This document shows positions 13,487 through 19,336 of a stretch of DNA of 19,336 nucleotides, in pieces; positions within the stretch are counted from its first letter, which is position 1; every line of letters starts with the position of its first letter. Source of the DNA: an uncultured Collinsella sp. (GTDB taxonomy: Bacteria; Actinomycetota; Coriobacteriia; Coriobacteriales; Coriobacteriaceae); the NCBI GenBank assembly GCA_902478825.1, contig CABSMK010000013.1, forward strand, positions 1 to 19,336, read 5' to 3'. The translations under genes and the position numbers were made by a program. Below the pieces are notes generated by a model. That model did no database searches. It saw nothing but the letters and a program-made list of their open reading frames with translations, and was not told the DNA's origin.

Positions 13487-15875
13487 CAGCATGCTCAAGA
13501 ATGTGGCGTTCTACGCCGCCTGCTTCACGTGTTCCGTCGCACTCTTTGTCGCACTTGCAGCGGCGGGGCATGTCTACCCCTTTGGCGACAACTCATTTCT
13601 CACCAACGATCTCAAATACCAATACATCGACTTCTTCGCGTGGTTTCGCCGCGTCCTTTTAGGCGAGGCAAACCTTCGCTATTCCTTCTCACAGGGACTC
13701 GGTATGAACACATGGGGGCTCTATAGCTACTACCTCGCCAGCCCCTTCAACCTGTTCTGCGTGCTGTTTCCCGCAGACAAGCTGACGCTCTTTGTATTCG
13801 TCATCAGCGCACTCAAGCTTGGCTGTATCCACATTAGCAGCGCTTGGTTCCTGCAAAGGCGTTTTGGTCTACCCAAGCCCGCAGCATTCCTACTTTCCCT
13901 ATCATTTACGTTTTGCAGTTGGACCATAAGTAATTTGTGCAATCCGCTCTGGATTGATTGTCTTATCCTACTGCCCATCTGCGCTTTCGGATGCTACGAG
14001 CTCATTCGGGAGCAAAAAATGATACGCCTCGTTATTGCGATTGCCCTCAATGTCATGTTCTGTTGGTATACGGCCTATATCAGCATCCTATTCCTCTGCA
14101 TCTTCGTATTGGTTGAGTTTGTCGATTACGTCGCTGCAGAAGGATTTAGCTGGATGCTCACGCTCGACCGGGCCCTACGATTTGCAGGGGCTATGATGCT
14201 TGGGCTGCTCCTGTCCGCCTGGACCTTTTTGCCGACCATCCTTGCCATGGCAAAAGGCGGCCCCGTGCTGGCACTTGGCCCTTTGCTTAAAACAGGCCTC
14301 AAATCGCTCATCAGGGGCTTCATCCCCGGCATGTGGGTGAATAACGGGAACACGCCGCAGTTCTATTGCGGCGTAATCATGATGTTACTTGCAATAAGCC
14401 TACTGTTTAACCGCAAGGTTTCGGCCAAGATACGCATCGCAACGTTCGTCGTCACAGCCGTCCTGATCGCTAGCTCCGTTTTGAGCCCGCTCGAGTACAT
14501 CTGGTGCGGCATGCGCGTTCCCAACGGGTTCTATTCGCGCACAGCCTTTTTGCTGGGCTTCTTTACGATGTGGGCCGCAGGCTATTCGTTGCAGGTGTTC
14601 GAGGGCCAGCCCAAATTTCGTCATGTCTATCGACCCGCCGTCGTATTACCAATCCTGACAATCACCGCAATTGAGTTGTTTATCAACGCCCATGTGATGT
14701 GGAACCAACTGTACGCAGGCTATTCCGAAGATGCCAACTGTACCTATGTGACCACCGCAACCAACACGATCACAGCCATTCAAGACCAAGATTCTGCGTC
14801 ATTCTACCGCATCGATCGAACGACCACGCGCGCCGATAGCGCCGCCCTCAACGAAGGCTTAGTGCTTGGGTACAACCAGCTGTCGTCCTACTCATCCGCA
14901 AATAACCCGCAGGCCATCGCACTGCTCAACTCCCTTGGATACAGCACCGTCGGCGAATTCTCGACCCGTTATGCCGAGCCCATTCTCGCCGTCGATGCCC
15001 TACTGGGAGTCAAGTATGCTATTCCTGAAAACGCGCCCGCGGGATACGTTTTAGCCAAGACGAATCATGCCGACTCCACAAGCGCGGTGTACGAGAACCC
15101 CTATGCGCTCAGCATTGGCGTCGCGGCCTCAAGCGATATCCAAAACAGCACGCTAAAGATCGAGAACCCCTTCGAAAAGCAGAACGACCTCTACAGCAAA
15201 ATCCTAGGCCGCGAGGTCGAGCTCTATACCAAGATCGAGGCCACGAGCACGGAGAATAGCGATGGCTTAAAGCAATGGAGCGTTACTGTACCGGCAAGCT
15301 CCATCGGGTATCTCTACATTAACAAAGATGCGACCGCCGGCAGTTATTGGCCCGTCACCCTTACCATCGACCAGCGAACGATCGAAAACGAAGCCTGGAG
15401 ATTCGACAATAATATCCGCCAGATTGCGGATGCATCGGACGCCCCGAGCCAGCATACGGTGTCAATCGGAGTCGCAGAGGGCTATACAGACATGCCCCAA
15501 GACAATGAGCCGGTCTTTTACGCCCTCAATCTGGACGTTTTCGAGCAGATTATTAACGAGCTTAAGACGAGCGAATTTGTTCCGACAGTTTTTGAGGACG
15601 GAAGAATCGAAGGCAAATATACCGCCAAGGATGACGGCAACCTGCTGCTGAGCGTTCCGTACGATGAGGGCTGGAACGTAACGGTAAACGGAACCGCCGC
15701 AGAACTAACGCCCGCCGCCGATAAGGGTTTGTCGTCCCTGAACATACAGAAAGGCGCAAATAGAATCGTGATGACCTACAAGACTCCGGGCGCCCTTGCG
15801 GGACTTGCAGTGAGTCTGGCGACCGCCGCCCTTGTTGCAGGACTATACGCCAGGCAAAAGAAAAGCCGCCGTTAA
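13470..15875 (+). CDS. YfhO-family membrane protein (probable outer-face sugar transferase)
   Basis: An 801-residue protein. The N-terminal half has about eleven hydrophobic segments, with the conserved region FGDNSFLTNDLKYQYIDFF after the first one, then a large exported beta-rich domain (about 430-770), a last membrane segment (about 772-793) and a basic tail. This is the layout of YfhO proteins, GT-C-like enzymes thought to move a sugar from undecaprenyl phosphate to a wall polymer; in B. subtilis YfhO works with CsbB to decorate lipoteichoic acid. The ATG at 13470 follows GAGGAA by five bases; an ATG at 13491 is an alternative. Sampled GC is about 42-45%, well below the aro and rfb genes. 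The stop codon lies inside the terminator hairpin. Confidence 0.9.
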   Translation: MTRPNNSMLKNVAFYAACFTCSVALFVALAAAGHVYPFGDNSFLTNDLKYQYIDFFAWFRRVLLGEANLRYSFSQGLGMNTWGLYSYYLASPFNLFCVLFPADKLTLFVFVISALKLGCIHISSAWFLQRRFGLPKPAAFLLSLSFTFCSWTISNLCNPLWIDCLILLPICAFGCYELIREQKMIRLVIAIALNVMFCWYTAYISILFLCIFVLVEFVDYVAAEGFSWMLTLDRALRFAGAMMLGLLLSAWTFLPTILAMAKGGPVLALGPLLKTGLKSLIRGFIPGMWVNNGNTPQFYCGVIMMLLAISLLFNRKVSAKIRIATFVVTAVLIASSVLSPLEYIWCGMRVPNGFYSRTAFLLGFFTMWAAGYSLQVFEGQPKFRHVYRPAVVLPILTITAIELFINAHVMWNQLYAGYSEDANCTYVTTATNTITAIQDQDSASFYRIDRTTTRADSAALNEGLVLGYNQLSSYSSANNPQAIALLNSLGYSTVGEFSTRYAEPILAVDALLGVKYAIPENAPAGYVLAKTNHADSTSAVYENPYALSIGVAASSDIQNSTLKIENPFEKQNDLYSKILGREVELYTKIEATSTENSDGLKQWSVTVPASSIGYLYINKDATAGSYWPVTLTIDQRTIENEAWRFDNNIRQIADASDAPSQHTVSIGVAEGYTDMPQDNEPVFYALNLDVFEQIINELKTSEFVPTVFEDGRIEGKYTAKDDGNLLLSVPYDEGWNVTVNGTAAELTPAADKGLSSLNIQKGANRIVMTYKTPGALAGLAVSLATAALVAGLYARQKKSRR

Positions 15876-15894
15876 CAAGCGGCGGCTTTTACTC
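15861..15894. terminator. Bidirectional intrinsic terminator between convergent operons
   Basis: A perfect 11-bp stem, AAAAGCCGCCG (15861-15871) and CGGCGGCTTTT (15880-15890), has an eight-base loop holding the YfhO stop codon. It is flanked by T-tracts when read on either strand, so it can end the YfhO operon (+) and the rfb operon (-). Confidence 0.93.
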
Positions 15895-15912
15895 TCGAAA
15901 AGTTAATAGCGG

Positions 15913-17367
15913 CTAGAGCGTCTTGAGGTACTCCCCCAGCTCTTCCTCCCAGTCGGGCATGTGGAAGCCGGCAGCCTCGAGCCTGGACAGGTCGAGCGCG
16001 GAGTGGACCGGGCGCGGGGCGATGGGGCCGACGGCGCCGGCGTAGTAGTCGGCGGTGCTGACCGGCACGACCTTCTCCCCGTTGCCGTTGGCTGCCTCGA
16101 AGACGGCGCGGGCGATGTCCGCCCAGGACTTGACGGCGCCGGAGCCGGTGCAGTCGTAGGTTCCGTAGGGGGCGTGCATCCCCAGCACGTGGAAGATGGC
16201 CTCGGCCATGTCTCGCGTGAAGGTCAGGCGTCCCAGCTGGTCGTCCACGACGGTGACCTTGTCCAGCTTGTCGTCCGGGTCGGCGACGCGATCGGACAGC
16301 CCCTTCATCGTCTTCACGAAGTTGTGGCCCTCGCCGATGACCCAGCTGGAGCGCATGATGTAGTGGCGCGGGCAGCCGGCCACGGCGATGTCGCCGGCTG
16401 CCTTGGTCTGGCCGTAGACGGACAGCGGGGAGAACGGCTCGTCCTCTGTGTGGACCTCGGCCGTGCCGTCGAAGACGTAGTCGGAGGACACGTGGACCAG
16501 CGTGATCCCGTGCTCGGCGCAGGTGCGGGCGAGGAGCGCCGGCCCGGTCGCGTTGGCCTTCCAGGCGGTCACGCGGCCCCCGGGGGTCTCCGCTTTATCC
16601 ACGGCCGTGTAGGCGCCGCAGTTGATCACGGTGCCGTAGAGCGACCAGTCGTATTTCGAGTAGGCGTCCGGGTCGGACATGTCGAAGGTGTCGATGTCGC
16701 AGAAGTCGAAGTCCTTCGCCACGCCGCGCTCCTCGGCCAGCGCGCGGACCGCGCGGCCCAGCTGCCCGTTGCAGCCGGTGACGAGGGTGCGCTTCGGCGC
16801 CATGGGGACGACGTCCTTCAGCATCGGGTGGTTTTTGTCCGCCTCGGAGACGGTGGCCTGCTCGAGCGGGATGGGCCACTGGATGTTAAGCTCGGGGTCG
16901 GCGAGGTTCACGAAGGTGTACGTCTTCTTCAACTCGAGGGACCAGTGGGCGTCCACCAGGTAGGTGTAGGCGGTGCCGTCCTCGAGCGCCTGGAAGGAGT
17001 TGCCCACGCCGCGCGGGACGTAGATGGCCCTGGACGGGTCCAGGGTGCAGGTGTAGACCTTGCCGAAGGTCTCGCTGCCCTCGCGCAGGTCCACCCAGGC
17101 GCCGAAGACCGAGCCGCGGGCCACGGAGATGAACTTGTCCCAGGGCTCGGCGTGGATGCCGCGGGTGACGCCCCTCTTCTCGTTGTAGGAGACGTTGTTC
17201 TGGACGACCTTAAGGTCGGGGATGCCCAGGGCGGTCATCTTGGCGCGCTGCCAGTTTTCCTTGAACCAGCCGCGCGAGTCGCCGTGGACGGCGAGGTCGA
17301 CGACCATGAGGCCCCCGATGCCGGTCTCGGTGACGGAGAGGTCCTTCTCGAATGCGATGTCTGCCAT
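15913..17367 (-). CDS. rfbC-rfbD: Fused dTDP-4-dehydrorhamnose 3,5-epimerase - dTDP-4-dehydrorhamnose reductase
   Basis: A 484-residue chain that performs the last two steps of dTDP-L-rhamnose synthesis. Residues 1 to about 188 are the RmlC cupin: DSRGWFKENW (30-39), VQNNVSYN (55-62), RGIHAEPWDKF (69-79) with the conserved His72, and YVPRGVGNSFQ (116-126). Residues about 192-484 are the RmlD reductase: nucleotide loop GCNGQLG (198-204), NCGAYTAVDKAE (249-260), SSDYVFDG (294-301) and the catalytic YGQTK (318-322). Such C-D fusions occur in other Actinobacteria. AAGGAG lies about ten bases before the ATG and the rfbB stop is 13 bp upstream. It is the last gene of the operon. Confidence 0.93.
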   Translation of the reverse strand: MADIAFEKDLSVTETGIGGLMVVDLAVHGDSRGWFKENWQRAKMTALGIPDLKVVQNNVSYNEKRGVTRGIHAEPWDKFISVARGSVFGAWVDLREGSETFGKVYTCTLDPSRAIYVPRGVGNSFQALEDGTAYTYLVDAHWSLELKKTYTFVNLADPELNIQWPIPLEQATVSEADKNHPMLKDVVPMAPKRTLVTGCNGQLGRAVRALAEERGVAKDFDFCDIDTFDMSDPDAYSKYDWSLYGTVINCGAYTAVDKAETPGGRVTAWKANATGPALLARTCAEHGITLVHVSSDYVFDGTAEVHTEDEPFSPLSVYGQTKAAGDIAVAGCPRHYIMRSSWVIGEGHNFVKTMKGLSDRVADPDDKLDKVTVVDDQLGRLTFTRDMAEAIFHVLGMHAPYGTYDCTGSGAVKSWADIARAVFEAANGNGEKVVPVSTADYYAGAVGPIAPRPVHSALDLSRLEAAGFHMPDWEEELGEYLKTL

Positions 17368-17380
17368 GTCTCTGCTCTCC

Positions 17381-18400
17381 TTACTGCCCCTGCGCGCGGT
17401 AGCGGGCCTCGGTGGCCTCCTTGGCCGGGCGCCACCAGGACTCGTTGGCTACGTACCAGTCGATGGTGGCCTTGAGCCCCTCGGCGAAGTCGGTGTGGGC
17501 CGGCCTCCAGCCGAGCTCGCGCCGGAGCTTGGTGGAGTCGATGGCGTAGCGGCGGTCGTGGCCGGGGCGGTCGGCGACCCAGTCGAAGTCCTCGGGGTCC
17601 TTTCCCATCGCCTCGAGGATCATGCGCAGGACCGTGATGTTGTTCTTCTCGCCATTTGCGCCGATGAGGTAGGTCTCCCCCATGCGGCCCTTGGTGAGGA
17701 TGTCCCAGACGGCGCTGGAGTGGTCCTCGGTGTGGATCCAGTCGCGCACGTTCTCGCCCCTCCCGTAGAGCTTGGGGCGCACGCCGTCGATTATGTTGGT
17801 GATCTGCCTTGGGATGAACTTCTCCACGTGCTGGAAGGGTCCGTAGTTGTTGGAGCAGTTGGAGATCGTGGTGCGGAGGCCGTAGGTGCGGGTCCAGGCG
17901 CGCACGAGCATGTCGGAGCTGGCCTTGGTGCTCGAGTACGGCGAGGACGGGTGATAGGGCGTCTCCTCGGTGAACTTGGCCGGGTCGTCGAGCGCCAGGT
18001 CGCCGTAGACCTCATCGGTGGAGACGTGGTGGTAGCGGACGCCGTACTTGCGGACGGCCTCCAGCAGGCGGAAGGTTCCCTCGACGTTGGTGCGCAGGAA
18101 GGGCTCGGGGTCGGCGATGGAGTTGTCGTTGTGGCTCTCGGCGGCGTAGTGGACGATCGCGTCGTGGCCGGGGACGATCTCATCGAGCAGCGCAGCATCG
18201 CAGATGTCGCCCACGACGAGCTCGACCCTATCCTCGGGCAGGCCGGCGATGTTCTCGGGGTTGCCGGCGTAGGTCAGCTTGTCCAGGACGGTCACGTGGA
18301 CGCCCGGGTGGTTGTCCACCACGTAGTGGACGAAGTTGCTGCCGATGAAGCCGCAGCCGCCCGTGACGATGATGTTCTTGGGTTCAAAAATCTCAGACAT
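17381..18400 (-). CDS. rfbB: dTDP-glucose 4,6-dehydratase
   Basis: A 339-residue short-chain dehydrogenase-type enzyme that converts dTDP-glucose to dTDP-4-keto-6-deoxyglucose using bound NAD. The NAD loop is GGCGFIGSN (14-22). AAESHNDNSI is at 86-95, in the NDNS form rather than VDRS; STDEVYGD is at 127-134 with the catalytic Asp-Glu pair, and YSSTK (155-159) is the YxxxK motif. NNYGPFQ (184-190) and RPGHDRRYAID (278-288) bind the nucleotide. AGGAGGA lies seven bases before the ATG, just after the rfbA stop. Length is normal. Confidence 0.96.
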   Translation of the reverse strand: MSEIFEPKNIIVTGGCGFIGSNFVHYVVDNHPGVHVTVLDKLTYAGNPENIAGLPEDRVELVVGDICDAALLDEIVPGHDAIVHYAAESHNDNSIADPEPFLRTNVEGTFRLLEAVRKYGVRYHHVSTDEVYGDLALDDPAKFTEETPYHPSSPYSSTKASSDMLVRAWTRTYGLRTTISNCSNNYGPFQHVEKFIPRQITNIIDGVRPKLYGRGENVRDWIHTEDHSSAVWDILTKGRMGETYLIGANGEKNNITVLRMILEAMGKDPEDFDWVADRPGHDRRYAIDSTKLRRELGWRPAHTDFAEGLKATIDWYVANESWWRPAKEATEARYRAQGQ

Positions 18401-18412
18401 GAGGGGTTCCTC

Positions 18413-19312
18413 CTAGTACTCGCGCGGGCTGTTGACGATCTCGCCGGCGGCGACCTTCTTGAGGTGCTGCCCGTAGACCGACTTGCCGTAGGCCTTCGCG
18501 GCCTCCTCCAGCTCCGCGGTCGTGATCCAGCCGTTCTCCCAGGCGATCTCCTCGGGCACGGACACGGGCAGGTCCTGGGAGTGCTCCACGGCGCGGACGA
18601 ACTCAGCGGCCTCGTGCAGGCTCTCCATGGTGCCGGTGTCCAGCCACGCGTAGCCGCGGCCCAGGGTGACCACGGAAAGCGTCCCCTCCTCCAGGTACAT
18701 CCGGTTGAGGTCGGTGATCTCCAGCTCGCCTCGGGCCGACGGCTTGACCTCATGCGCCTTGGCGGCCACGTCGCCCGGGTAGAAGTACAGGCCGGTGACG
18801 GCGTAGGAGCTCTTGGGGCGCTCGGGCTTCTCCTCGATGGAGACGGCCCTGCCCTCCCCGTCGAACTCCACGACGCCGAAGCGCTCGGGGTCGTCCACGT
18901 GGTAGCCGAAGACCGTGGCGCGGCCCGACTCTGCGTTCTGGACGGCGCGCGTCAGGTGGCGCGACAGCCCGTTGCCGTAGAAGATGTTGTCGCCCAGCAC
19001 CAGGGCGCACGGCTCGCCGGCGATGAAGTCCTCGCCGATGGTGAATGCCTGCGCGAGGCCGTCGGGGCTCGGCTGCTCGGCGTAGGACAGGTTCACGCCG
19101 TAGCGCGAGCCGTCCCCGAGCAGGCGCTCGAAGTTGGGGAGGTCGGTCGGCGTGGAGATGACCAGGATGTCCCGGATGCCCGCCAGCATGAGGGTGCTAA
19201 GCGGGTAGTAGATCATGGGCTTGTCGTAGACCGGAAGCAGCTGCTTGGAGGTCACGAGCGTGAGCGGGTACAGGCGCGTGCCGGACCCGCCGGCGAGGAT
19301 GATGCCTTTCAT
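18413..19312 (-). CDS. rfbA: Glucose-1-phosphate thymidylyltransferase
   Basis: A 299-residue nucleotidyltransferase that makes dTDP-glucose from glucose-1-phosphate and dTTP, the first committed step to dTDP-rhamnose. The N-terminal LAGGSGTRLYPLT (6-18) is the nucleotide loop, followed by SKQLLPVYDKPMIYYPLSTL (22-41) and then GDNIFYG, with metal-binding Asp, near residue 110. Later KPERPKSSYAVTGLYFY and the tail SPREY also match the family. GAGGA lies about nine bases before the ATG. Only 24 bases of the upstream region are in the window, so its promoter is not visible. It heads the rfbA-rfbB-rfbCD operon, with 12-13 bp between genes. Confidence 0.96.
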   Translation of the reverse strand: MKGIILAGGSGTRLYPLTLVTSKQLLPVYDKPMIYYPLSTLMLAGIRDILVISTPTDLPNFERLLGDGSRYGVNLSYAEQPSPDGLAQAFTIGEDFIAGEPCALVLGDNIFYGNGLSRHLTRAVQNAESGRATVFGYHVDDPERFGVVEFDGEGRAVSIEEKPERPKSSYAVTGLYFYPGDVAAKAHEVKPSARGELEITDLNRMYLEEGTLSVVTLGRGYAWLDTGTMESLHEAAEFVRAVEHSQDLPVSVPEEIAWENGWITTAELEEAAKAYGKSVYGQHLKKVAAGEIVNSPREY

Positions 19313-19336
19313 ATAATCCGTCCTCTACAATCGAAA

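Noticed and set aside
15961..17475. A 504-residue open frame on the + strand opposite rfbC-rfbD
   Set aside because: It is composed mainly of Val, Gly, Ala and Asp, the usual antisense shadow of a GC-rich gene; the - strand frame carries complete RmlC and RmlD motifs.
1..19336. CRISPR arrays, insertion sequences, prophage genes, rRNA
   Set aside because: No regularly spaced repeats, transposase, integrase, phage structural gene or rRNA sequence was recognised on either strand.

Overview
The window looks like a piece of a high-GC Gram-positive chromosome. Gene content, gene order and codon use fit a Coriobacteriia gut bacterium such as Collinsella; this placement is inferred from protein character, since no rRNA is present. 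The first 49 bases are not biological: they are an Illumina Nextera i5 adapter (index CTCTCTAT plus the 19-bp mosaic end), so the sequence starts at the end of an assembled contig.

Bases 51-7583 (+ strand) form a nearly continuous shikimate and Phe/Tyr operon: the tail of a DAHP synthase, then tyrA, aroB, aroA, aroC, pheA (chorismate mutase-prephenate dehydratase-ACT), a fused aroE-aroK, and aroQ. Genes overlap, abut or lie within about 100 bp. Together they cover every step from DAHP to chorismate and on to phenylpyruvate and 4-hydroxyphenylpyruvate, lacking only the aminotransferase. A hairpin lies in the aroEK-aroQ gap and a strong intrinsic terminator follows aroQ.

Bases 7677-9202 (+) are a self-contained lower-GC cassette with its own -10 element and terminator. 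It holds a DUF4869 protein and, overlapping it by one base, a compact P-loop ATPase with what looks like a degenerate Toprim-like C-terminal half. This is the best candidate here for an undescribed system. Next come an internally deleted acyltransferase-3 remnant (-), a tRNA terminator and tRNA-Arg(TCT) (-).

Bases 9755-19312 are a cell-surface polysaccharide region. An ABC-2 polysaccharide exporter (ATPase and permease, -) is divergent from a + strand operon of two family-2 glycosyltransferases (one DPM1-like, one GtrB/CsbB-like) and a YfhO-family membrane protein, which resembles a teichoic-acid or polysaccharide side-chain glycosylation module. A shared bidirectional terminator separates these from a converging - strand rfbA-rfbB-rfbCD operon making dTDP-L-rhamnose. 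That operon is markedly richer in GC than its neighbours. The exporter, glycosyltransferases and rhamnose genes plausibly serve one rhamnose-containing wall polymer, though the polymer itself cannot be read from the window.
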